Origin: Oscillospiraceae bacterium
GTDB lineage: Bacteria > Bacillota > Clostridia > Oscillospirales > Ruminococcaceae
Direction of reading: 5' to 3'
Length of the DNA stretch: 53,883 nt
Assembly: GCA_003531585.1 (NCBI GenBank)
Contig: DQFX01000049.1
Coordinates: 1-53,883 of the forward strand
Of the stretch, positions 16,437-23,958 are shown piece after piece. The notes beneath the pieces are model-generated. The model did no database searches, was not told where the DNA came from, and saw only the letters and a list, made by a program, of their open reading frames with translations. Each line of letters opens with the position of its first letter. The first letter of the stretch is position 1. The position numbers and the translations under genes were made by a program.

Positions 16437-16595
16437 TATGAGGAAATGACGTTTCTGGGGTATTACCTTCACTGGAGCCACGACGAGCTGATGACCCTGG
16501 AACACCGCGAGCGCCGCAGATGGTGCACGGAGGTGTCCCAGATAAACAAGAAGCTCAGCGGGCAGAAGGAAAAGAAGAACCTGTTTGAGAAGTAA
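16392..16595 (+). CDS. DUF6760-like C-terminal extension made by -1 frameshifting
   Basis: The minus-one frame is open from 16371 to a stop at 16593-16595 and encodes a DUF6760-like segment (LYPQDKLYEEMTFLGYYLHW, then HWSHDEL and LEHRERRRW). This family is typically encoded just after the tail chaperone in CIS clusters. It has no ATG, GTG or TTG upstream of the conserved block; the first ATG (16446) is inside it. Independent translation would therefore truncate it. Frameshifting at 16392-16398 would give a fusion of about 184 residues, equivalent to phage gpGT. Confidence 0.8.
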   Translation, partial: FFRKVELSLYPQDKLYEEMTFLGYYLHWSHDELMTLEHRERRRWCTEVSQINKKLSGQKEKKNLFEK

Positions 16596-16606
16596 GGGGG
16601 CGGCTA

Positions 16607-17029
16607 ATGGAGAGCAGACACACCGGCGGGAATTTCAAAGTTATAATCGCTCCCATTGAGCTGACCGGGAATTTCTCAGCGGTTTCCGGGCTGAATGCCG
16701 AGCTTGAGTGCGAGGAGTACATCGAGGGCGGAACGTTCCGGCCGGTGTACCTACCGAAAGGGCTGAGGTACGGCAGGATCGTTCTTCAGCGGGGAACTGC
16801 AACGCTGGAACCACTGGCGCTGTGGTTTGATACGGTGAGAGCCGGGTCGCACGTCAGGTACCCTATGGTGATAACGATGATGGACAACGCCGGAAAGCCA
16901 GTCAAGATATGGACGGTGCTTGACGCAATGCCGGTGAAGATAGACTACGGCACGCTGGACGCTATGAGCGGCAGCGTGGCACTTACCACGGTCGAGCTGG
17001 TGCACGGAGATATCGTCACGATAATGTAA
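16607..17029 (+). CDS. inner tube protein 2 (gp19-like, Afp5-type)
   Basis: A 140-residue second member of the gp19 tube family. It has an N-terminal beta segment (NFKVIIAPIELTGNFSAVSGLNAELECEEY), YLPKGLRYGRIVLQRG, and the conserved WTVLDAMPVKIDYGTLDAMSG stretch. It is shorter and more divergent than tube protein 1. In Afp/PVC clusters the equivalent (Afp5) forms the first tube layer contacting the LysM adaptor and baseplate, and its position 11 nt after the chaperone fusion fits that. Start ATG follows a GTAAGGGGG-type SD. Confidence 0.87.
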   Translation: MESRHTGGNFKVIIAPIELTGNFSAVSGLNAELECEEYIEGGTFRPVYLPKGLRYGRIVLQRGTATLEPLALWFDTVRAGSHVRYPMVITMMDNAGKPVKIWTVLDAMPVKIDYGTLDAMSGSVALTTVELVHGDIVTIM

Positions 17030-17046
17030 GGAAAGGAGCATGCTTA

Positions 17047-20000
17047 GTGGAAAGTATCACTGCTGCAAGGAATATCAGCGGTCTGGAGCCGATGAGCGTG
17101 CTTCATGGAATTGCTCCGCTCTGCGTTCCGATGAGCGTTTCCGAGGACTTCGCCGACGAAGTGGGAAATCGCGCGGTCCCGCGTATCGTTTCGCTGTGGG
17201 AGCGGCTAGGACTGTTCTATATGCTCGAACAGCCGCAGACTGCTCCGGTGAGCAATACTCGCGTTACGGTTAACAATTTCACGGCGCAGATGATATTTCG
17301 TCTCTGTTCATTTTCACATACCGACAGGCTGATTGAAAGATATCAGCCCGGCTCTGTATTTCCGGAAAATATCCGCAGGGCGTCTCAGGAGAACGTCCGC
17401 ATGATACGTTCAGCGGAAATGCGGAGGGTATTCCGCGCGCTCACGGAAAACAGCAGGTACACCGAGGAGGTCGGCAGGGTATTCCGGCTGATTTTCGAAA
17501 AGGAGACCGGCGGCATTCCGCTTCAGACGGTCTGCCGGGCGCTCGCGGCGCTGCTTGGCTCGAGCGGAGGCGGCGCGGTCTTCACGGCTCAGCAGCGCAG
17601 AATATTCGAGCGTATCGCCGCCGTGCTTGGAAGCGAGTACCCGGAAAGCCCCGCCGCCGTCGAGATAAGCCGTCTTGGATCTGCCTCCGGCTTCACCGAG
17701 GAACAGCGTGCGCGTATTCTCTCGGCGGTTGGCAAAACTGGGAACCGTCCGCAGACTGACGCGGCGCAGATTGTGGTTCAACTGGCTGAACGCGGGAAAT
17801 CCGCCGTGGAAGCGGCAGAACTTATCCGCCGCGAGGTCAGAAGCTACGGCTTTACCGAGCGGCATTACGACCGTGAATCCATTCGGGAGATGATCGGCGC
17901 AGTTCCGGGCAGAATAGCTCCGGCCGGCAGGTCGGCAGCGTTCATCGCGGCTGATCCTGAGAGCGCCGCGGCGCGCAATGGAGCCGCCAGACCCGCAGGA
18001 GGTATTTACGAAGCGGCGGCGCTGCTGTATCAGGAGCTGTCCGGCACTGGAAGCGATGATTCGGCAGGGAAAACAGATAGTTCCACGACTCAGCAGAACG
18101 TTGAATTCCGGCGGCTCTCCGGGAAAATGACCGCCGGGATATCGGCTGTTTTTTCTGATATTCTCAATAGCGCGCAGTATGGTTTAAACAATCCCCGCTA
18201 TCAGGTGGAGCGCAGAATTCCAGACCGGATTTTCCGCGAGAACGTTCTCGGCAAAGCGGTTTCCGCGAACGCAGAAACAGGCAAGCCGGGAGGAATCGGA
18301 ATTCCTGGAACTTCAGAGCATTCGGAAAAAGCCAAATATGCAGGCGCTTTGAATCCAGCCAGCGAGATAACGATGAAGTTCTATGCCGATTCCCCGGCGG
18401 GAAGGCTGCTTGAGCAAATTTCAGACGGTATGGTAAATTCTGAGTCCCGCCGCGGGATAAGCGAGTATTCTCGTCAATTTGAAATCCCGGTATCGGAGCT
18501 TTTGGCGGGCGCTCGGCTGAATGCAGGCGCGGGAATTGATTTCGGAGAAAAACAGGGGTTATCAGAATCCGGAGAAGCTCATGTTGTTCCAATGAACAAC
18601 ATGGACGCTCCGCAGGACGTAACTCAGACCATGGCACTTCCGGAACCGATTTTGAATAATTTCCAAGCTGAAGAGACCGGAGCAAATTCTGTTTCGCTCT
18701 GGAGCAGTTTTGAAAAATCTGTTGAAGGTCGATTGACAAGTCTTTTTTCCGAGATTTCCAGGAACGTAAATTTCGGCGGCAGAACCATCGTGCTGTCAGG
18801 AAGTGACACGCATTCGGAATCAATGCGAACTGTGCAGAATCAGGTGTGTATTACCGCCCCGGCTTTGCGGCGTATTCTGAGTAGATTCAGCTTTGAAACT
18901 GACATTTACTCCACGGCGCAGCATAGTAATTCGGATACGGCGCTGACTTCTGTGGTAAATGAAACAACAGAGCTTCTCAGAAGGTACTCGTTTGAAGAAA
19001 ATCGTCACCAGAATAGTCCGGAAACGCATATTTATCAGGATTATTCATTTCGGGAAACAAGCGGTTTTTCAGAGAAAAACACAATCCATAATAGCTCTAC
19101 CGCATTGACATTCAACAATGCAGTGCAGAAAGAAAATGAGGAGGCTCCGGCTCACTCCACATCGAAAAATACGAATCATCCCACAGGCGCAGTGCTCCCA
19201 CCAGAACCGCAGAGCAACGCGGCTCAAAGGGAGCAGCTGATACTTCCTGAGCGCTCCACATCGGAAACCGCAAATCATCTTACAGGCACATTGCTCTCAC
19301 CAGAACCGCAGAGCAACGCGGCTCAAAGAGAGCAGCTGATACTTCCTGAGCGCTCCACATCGGAAACCGCAAATCAGCTTGCAGGCGCAGTGCTCCCGCC
19401 AGAACCGCAGAGCAATGCGGCTCAAACGGAGCAGCTGACAATTCCGGAGCGCTCCACATCGGAAAACGTAAATCAACTCACAGGCACAGTGCTCTCACCA
19501 GAACCGCAGAGCAATGCGGCTCAAAGGGAGCAGCTGATACTTCCGGAGCGCTCCACATCGGAAACCGCAAATCAGCTTACAGGCGCAGTGCTCCCGCCAG
19601 AACCGCAGAGCAAAGCGGCTCAAAGGGAGCAGCTGACACTCCCGGAGCGCTCCATATCGGAAACCGTAAATCAGCTTACAGGCGCAGTGCTCCCACCGGA
19701 ACCGCAGAGCAACGCGGCTGAACCGGATCAGCTGACACTCCCGGAGCGCTCCATATCGGAAACCGCAAATCAGCTTGCAGGCGCAGTGCTCCCGCCAGAA
19801 CCGCAGAGTAATGCGGCTCAAAGAGAGCAGCTGACAATCCAGGAGCGCTCCACATCGGAAAACGCAAATAATCTTACAGGCGCAGTGCTCCCGCCAGAAC
19901 CGCAGAGTAACGCGGTTCAAAGAGAGCAGCTGATACTTCCGGAGCGCTCCACATCGGAAACCGCAAATCAACTCACAGGCACAGTACTCCCGCCAGAACC

Positions 20001-20973
20001 GCAGAGCAACGCGGCTCAAAGAGAGCAGCTGATACTTCCTGAGCGCTCCACATCGGAAACCGCAAATCAACTCACAGGCACAGTACTCCCTCCAGAACCG
20101 CAGAGCAACGCGGCTAAAACGGAGCAACTGATACTTCCGGAGCGCTCCACATCGGAAACCGCAAATCATCTTACAGGCACATTGCTCTCACCAGAACCGC
20201 AGAGCAAAGCGGCTCAAAGGAAGCAGCTGACACTTCCGGAGCGCTCCACATCGGAAACCGCAAATAATCTTACAGGCGCAGTGCTCCCACCAGAACCGCA
20301 GAGTAACGCGGCTAAAACGGAGCTGTTGACGCCCCTGGCGCAGTCCGAAACTCAAAATAATGAGCGCCGCACGGCAGGCTCCTACCGCGACAGGTTGGAT
20401 AACAAAACGCTATCGGTAATCGACCAGTTGATTGCAGAAACCAGACAGCCGGTTCCAGTCCCGGAAATAAAAGAAGCAATTCCAGAACCAGAGCCGGAAT
20501 TAAATTACATATCCTCTGAAAAGAGCGTGGAATCCAGCGATGTTATCCGCAGCGTGAACATAGTCCGCGAAAGCATTGTAAGGCACACAGAAAGCCACAT
20601 GAGCCGCCTGATCGAACGCGCTTACAGAAACTCGCTGCCAGAACAGCCGGAAAAGAAGCCGTTCACATTCCGGACGGCGGAGAATACGGAGAACATGTTA
20701 ATGCTGGTTCCTCCGACTGAAATGGACAGATACAGGGCGCAGCAGCCCTACATGAACTCACTGCCGCCCATTGAATTGAAGGAGCCTCAGCCAGCTCAGG
20801 CTCCCGCCGAGACCAGCAGGACGGTCACAACTAACCGTCAGGTCACGGTGAACACGAGCGTTGACGGCGGTATCAGCAGCCTGACCCGCGATGAAATTTC
20901 CAGGCTGACTGATAAGGTCTACGAGCGCATTGAGAACAGACTTGCGCGCGAGCGGCGCAGAATGGGATTATAG
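17047..20973 (+). CDS. very large CIS protein with an internal 33-residue repeat array
   Basis: A 1,308-residue protein of unknown function between tube 2 and the LysM adaptor. The ordered N-terminus (1-about 300) is helical, the middle is Ser/Thr/Glu-rich, residues 714-1076 are eleven tandem 33-residue repeats, and the C-terminus ends in a helix (TDKVYERIENRLARERRR) of a type seen at the end of several CIS-cluster proteins. No signal peptide or membrane segment. GTG start, 9 nt after GGAG. No conventional Afp14-like tape measure is found elsewhere, so this is a candidate ruler or scaffold. However, the Pro-rich repeats look disordered rather than coiled-coil. Function is open. Confidence 0.75.
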   Translation: MESITAARNISGLEPMSVLHGIAPLCVPMSVSEDFADEVGNRAVPRIVSLWERLGLFYMLEQPQTAPVSNTRVTVNNFTAQMIFRLCSFSHTDRLIERYQPGSVFPENIRRASQENVRMIRSAEMRRVFRALTENSRYTEEVGRVFRLIFEKETGGIPLQTVCRALAALLGSSGGGAVFTAQQRRIFERIAAVLGSEYPESPAAVEISRLGSASGFTEEQRARILSAVGKTGNRPQTDAAQIVVQLAERGKSAVEAAELIRREVRSYGFTERHYDRESIREMIGAVPGRIAPAGRSAAFIAADPESAAARNGAARPAGGIYEAAALLYQELSGTGSDDSAGKTDSSTTQQNVEFRRLSGKMTAGISAVFSDILNSAQYGLNNPRYQVERRIPDRIFRENVLGKAVSANAETGKPGGIGIPGTSEHSEKAKYAGALNPASEITMKFYADSPAGRLLEQISDGMVNSESRRGISEYSRQFEIPVSELLAGARLNAGAGIDFGEKQGLSESGEAHVVPMNNMDAPQDVTQTMALPEPILNNFQAEETGANSVSLWSSFEKSVEGRLTSLFSEISRNVNFGGRTIVLSGSDTHSESMRTVQNQVCITAPALRRILSRFSFETDIYSTAQHSNSDTALTSVVNETTELLRRYSFEENRHQNSPETHIYQDYSFRETSGFSEKNTIHNSSTALTFNNAVQKENEEAPAHSTSKNTNHPTGAVLPPEPQSNAAQREQLILPERSTSETANHLTGTLLSPEPQSNAAQREQLILPERSTSETANQLAGAVLPPEPQSNAAQTEQLTIPERSTSENVNQLTGTVLSPEPQSNAAQREQLILPERSTSETANQLTGAVLPPEPQSKAAQREQLTLPERSISETVNQLTGAVLPPEPQSNAAEPDQLTLPERSISETANQLAGAVLPPEPQSNAAQREQLTIQERSTSENANNLTGAVLPPEPQSNAVQREQLILPERSTSETANQLTGTVLPPEPQSNAAQREQLILPERSTSETANQLTGTVLPPEPQSNAAKTEQLILPERSTSETANHLTGTLLSPEPQSKAAQRKQLTLPERSTSETANNLTGAVLPPEPQSNAAKTELLTPLAQSETQNNERRTAGSYRDRLDNKTLSVIDQLIAETRQPVPVPEIKEAIPEPEPELNYISSEKSVESSDVIRSVNIVRESIVRHTESHMSRLIERAYRNSLPEQPEKKPFTFRTAENTENMLMLVPPTEMDRYRAQQPYMNSLPPIELKEPQPAQAPAETSRTVTTNRQVTVNTSVDGGISSLTRDEISRLTDKVYERIENRLARERRRMGL
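19152..20340 (+). repeat. 99-bp in-frame tandem repeat array (11 full units)
   Basis: Eleven full units at exactly 99 bp run from 19186 to 20274. They are preceded by a divergent half unit (19152-19185) and followed by a partial twelfth unit to about 20340. Each encodes 33 residues around PPEPQSNAAQREQL and PERSTSETANQL. Units are nearly identical in DNA with shuffled variants (for example LPP or LSP, SNA or SKA), which points to recent unequal recombination. The opposite strand is open by chance. Confidence 0.97.
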
Positions 20974-20988
20974 AAAGGGGCGAGGTAG

Positions 20989-21690
20989 TTGGTAGGTCCG
21001 GTCAAGGCAAAATTCAAGGTGCTCGACGGAGCAAACAAGCTGCTGAATGTCAGCGCCGTGGTTGGCGGAGCGGGTATTCCGTGCATTTTCAATCCGACTG
21101 ATTTCACGATACAGCGCAGCGTGAACTACGCGCAGCACAAGATTCCGGGCAGGGACAGACCGGTGCTCCAGTTTGTAAGCGGCGAGGCAGAAGTAATGAG
21201 CTTCAGCCTGCTGTTCGATACCTACAGCGCCGGGGACGCATCCAACCAGCCGCTGACGGCGCTCTCGGCAGCCGCGCCAGACCTCCTCAAGCAGGACGTC
21301 CGCGTATACACTGCGCCGCTGATGAAGCTTACAACGGTCAATTCCGATACCCACGCACCCAGCCTGGTGGAATTCGTGTGGGGATCTATCAGTTTCAAGG
21401 GATTTATCATGTCGATATCGCAGAGGTTCACGATGTTCGCATTTGACGGCAAGCCGGTGCGCGCGGTAGTCGACATTCAACTGATATCAGACAAGAAAGA
21501 CAACAACGTCCGCAATTCTCCTGACAGGACGAAGGCGCGGACTATCTCCGAAGGCGACAGGCTCTGCGCCTTTGCCTATGCGGAATACGGCGACTGTTCC
21601 GAGTGGCGCAGAATAGCCGAAGCGAACGATATCGACGACCCGCGCAGGCTTGAGCCAGGAACGGACATCGTGATACCGCCGATACTCTGA
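20989..21690 (+). CDS. LysM-containing tube/baseplate adaptor (Afp7-like)
   Basis: A 233-residue protein of the CIS tube-base family. Residues 1-170 are the conserved beta-rich domain (FNPTDFTIQRSVNYAQ; FVWGSISFKGFI), and residues 184-232 form a LysM domain (SEGDRLCAFAYAEYGD ... EPGTDIVIP). In Afp/PVC and T4 (gp53/gp54-like) this protein connects the inner tube to the hub and baseplate. Start is TTG at 20989, 8 nt after AAGGGG; no ATG lies upstream in frame after the preceding stop. It is followed by the hub and spike genes, the usual order. Confidence 0.9.
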   Translation: MVGPVKAKFKVLDGANKLLNVSAVVGGAGIPCIFNPTDFTIQRSVNYAQHKIPGRDRPVLQFVSGEAEVMSFSLLFDTYSAGDASNQPLTALSAAAPDLLKQDVRVYTAPLMKLTTVNSDTHAPSLVEFVWGSISFKGFIMSISQRFTMFAFDGKPVRAVVDIQLISDKKDNNVRNSPDRTKARTISEGDRLCAFAYAEYGDCSEWRRIAEANDIDDPRRLEPGTDIVIPPIL

Positions 21691-21712
21691 GCATGAGAAA
21701 GGAGGCTGCGCC

Positions 21713-22771
21713 ATGGAACTGAACAACGAGGAACTTCTTCTGCCTCAGTGCCGTGTTTTTGTTGACGGCAGGCAGATAAAGGCTTCGGAGGAAATGATAG
21801 AATCCGTGAGCGTGCAGCTTTCTGCTTCCCAGATGTCGAATAGCTGCGAGGTTGTGATATTCTGCGACCATGACCACGGAAGGAGCACCATCGGAAATAT
21901 CATCAGCAGGGCTTCCGCGGGGAAAAAGATACGGGTCGAGATGGGGTACAGGCTGACGAAGCCGGTTTTCCTGGGGTACATCAACGCCGCCGGGGTCAGC
22001 TTCTCAGAGGACGGCGTGACTCTCACGCTATCCTGCCTGGACGCCCGGGGTCTCCTGATGGGGAACACCTCCCGTGAAAGCTTTGAAAATAAGAGCGTGA
22101 GCCAGATAGTAAAGGAACTCCTGGAGCCGGTCAGAGGCTACACTGACGGCATCACCGTTTCTGTCCCCGGAGCCGCCGACAAGGAGTACCCCATAGTGAG
22201 CCACGACATGGACGATTACCAGTTCGTGTGCATGCTTGCGAAGCTGAGCGGCTGTACCTTCTACATGTCCGGCACGAAGCTGAAATTCGTGAAGGATATC
22301 TACTCCACCGCGACGGTTCAGCAGCGGTACTCCTGGGGTAAGAACATGCTGAGCTTTGAGCGCACCGTGGAGCTGTCCGGACAGCTCGGGAAGGTGCGCG
22401 TGTACGGCACTGTCCCAGAGACCCTCGAGGATTTCTGCGCGGAAGCTTCTCCGCTGGGCGGCTCGGGAAAAAGCGGCGCGGGACTGTGCCCGCCGATACG
22501 CTCGAAGGTGCTGGAGAAGGTCAGCAAAACGGTGAAGAGCCAGAGCGAAGCCCGGACCTACGCTGAATCCCTCATGCGGGAAGCCTGCCTGAAGCTGTGC
22601 ACCGGAACCGCTACAGTCCCCGGAAACGAAGCTCTGCTTCCCGGCACGAAAATAAAGTTCGGCGGGCTTGACCCCAAGCTGAACGACACGTACTACATCA
22701 CGGGAATAACCCACACGTTCAGCGCGGGTGGATTCCTGACAAGGATAGATTTCTGTTCCCCTACAGATTAA
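21713..22771 (+). CDS. baseplate hub protein (phage late control D / VgrG N-terminal type)
   Basis: A 352-residue hub (gp27/gpD-like) that would form the trimeric platform under the tube. Recognisable features are the N-terminal split-barrel region (CRVFVDGRQIKASEEM), the KVIRVEMGY-like strand, the DDYQFVCMLAKLSGCTFYMSG motif and a C-terminal YYITGITHTFSAGGFLT strand typical of gpD proteins. Unlike Afp8 and VgrG, the OB-fold spike is not fused but encoded by the next gene 13 nt downstream. SD is AAAGGAGG. Confidence 0.9.
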   Translation: MELNNEELLLPQCRVFVDGRQIKASEEMIESVSVQLSASQMSNSCEVVIFCDHDHGRSTIGNIISRASAGKKIRVEMGYRLTKPVFLGYINAAGVSFSEDGVTLTLSCLDARGLLMGNTSRESFENKSVSQIVKELLEPVRGYTDGITVSVPGAADKEYPIVSHDMDDYQFVCMLAKLSGCTFYMSGTKLKFVKDIYSTATVQQRYSWGKNMLSFERTVELSGQLGKVRVYGTVPETLEDFCAEASPLGGSGKSGAGLCPPIRSKVLEKVSKTVKSQSEARTYAESLMREACLKLCTGTATVPGNEALLPGTKIKFGGLDPKLNDTYYITGITHTFSAGGFLTRIDFCSPTD

Positions 22772-22784
22772 CGGAGGTGAGCGT

Positions 22785-23534
22785 ATGCAGAGCATGGCGG
22801 ATATGCTGTCCGCGCCCGGCGGGAGCCAGCAGAAATGCACAGGGATAGCACTGGCGGAGGTCACCGCGATAAAGGACCCTAAGAACCACGGCAGGGTAAA
22901 GTGCAGATACCTCACCGCTGATAAGGACCTTGGCGAGACCGGCTGGATATACTGCCTCACGCCGTTTGGCGGGAAGGAGTACGGCTGCTTTTTTCACCCG
23001 GGTATAGGCGATATAGTGGCGCTCGCATACGAGGACGGCGACGTGCACCGCCCGTTCGTTATAGGCAGCCTGTGGGCAAAGAAAAACACTCCTCCGGCGT
23101 CGGTAAGCGACGGCAAAAACGAGATCTTCAAGCTGATAACGCCGAACAAGAGTTACGTTGAGTTCAGCGACGCTCCGAAAAAGGAGCACATCACAGTGTC
23201 TACTCCGAAGGGTCACAGAATAGACCTCGACGACGAGAATGACGTTATTTCCGTGACCGACGGCAAAAACAAGCTGGATATCAGCGGAAAGAGCGGCTCC
23301 GTGGAGCTGACCTGCGAAAAGAAGCTCACGATAAAGGTGGGCAGCGGAGTCACGATTACCTGCGATGGAAATTCCGGGGCGGTGGAGATCAAGACCAACT
23401 CAAAAATAGAGCTGAACTCCGCGAAAATCGGCGTGAAGGCAAGCGGCGAGGCGAGCGTGGAGGGCAGCGGCTCAGTGACTGTGAAGAGCAGCGGCGTGAT
23501 GACGATAAAGGGTTCAATGACCAAGATAAACTGA
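22785..23534 (+). CDS. spike protein (gp5/VgrG C-terminal, baseplate protein V type)
   Basis: A 249-residue protein completing the split VgrG. Residues 18-95 form the gp5 OB-fold (AEVTAIKDPKNHGRVKCRY; GDIVALAYEDGD; RPFVIGSLW). The rest is a Lys/Ser/Val/Ile-rich repeat of short beta strands ending in KSSGVMTIKGSMTKIN, the triple-stranded beta-helix needle. No lysozyme domain is present. With the PAAR-like protein (39974-40357) it would make the puncturing tip. Confidence 0.9.
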   Translation: MQSMADMLSAPGGSQQKCTGIALAEVTAIKDPKNHGRVKCRYLTADKDLGETGWIYCLTPFGGKEYGCFFHPGIGDIVALAYEDGDVHRPFVIGSLWAKKNTPPASVSDGKNEIFKLITPNKSYVEFSDAPKKEHITVSTPKGHRIDLDDENDVISVTDGKNKLDISGKSGSVELTCEKKLTIKVGSGVTITCDGNSGAVEIKTNSKIELNSAKIGVKASGEASVEGSGSVTVKSSGVMTIKGSMTKIN

Positions 23535-23550
23535 CGGGAGGGTACACGGC

Positions 23551-23958
23551 ATGGCAGACAACAAGGGGTTCATGGGCAGGGGGTTCAGCTTTCCGTTCAG
23601 GGTAGACCCGTCGACGAACCGCATAGCCATGAGCAGCGCCGGGCAGGACGTCGAGGAGGCGATACGCATAATACTCCGCACGAATCTCGGCGAGCGGGTG
23701 ATGCTTCCGGAATTCGGCACAGCCGCCGGAGAGTTCCTGTTTTCCGACAGCCGTGCGGAGCGTATCGCAGCGCTTGAAGAAAGCGTCCGCGAAGCGCTTG
23801 AGCAATGGGAGCCGCGTATCATGGATATCGACGTGCAGGCAGCGCGCGAAAGCTCCGGGGGAGTGCTGAATATTAACATCAGTTACACGCTGCGCGCTAC
23901 AAACAACCAGTTTAACATGGTCTATCCGTTTTACATGATGGAAGGTGAGGGCAGATGA
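23551..23958 (+). CDS. baseplate wedge protein gp25/GPW-like (Afp9-type)
   Basis: A 135-residue protein of the gp25/GPW lysozyme-like wedge family. It shows DVEEAIRIILRTNLGERVMLPEFGT, the EPR motif (QWEPRI, about 89-94) and the C-terminal LNINISYTLRATNNQF strand. In contractile systems it binds the sheath at the baseplate and triggers contraction. The stop overlaps the next start as ATGA. Confidence 0.95.
   Translation: MADNKGFMGRGFSFPFRVDPSTNRIAMSSAGQDVEEAIRIILRTNLGERVMLPEFGTAAGEFLFSDSRAERIAALEESVREALEQWEPRIMDIDVQAARESSGGVLNINISYTLRATNNQFNMVYPFYMMEGEGR

Noticed and set aside
17040..17273. An ATG-started frame at the beginning of the large CIS gene
   Set aside because: The SD is only one base from this ATG but well spaced for the GTG at 17047, whose frame continues for 1,308 codons.
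19495..20169. A repetitive minus-strand open frame of 224 codons
   Set aside because: It mirrors the 99-bp repeats of the plus-strand gene; the product is a cysteine-rich repeat without an SD or context.
19152..20340. Periodic repeats that might be read as a CRISPR array
   Set aside because: Units are contiguous, 99 bp, a multiple of three and inside an open frame. There are no unique spacers and no cas genes.
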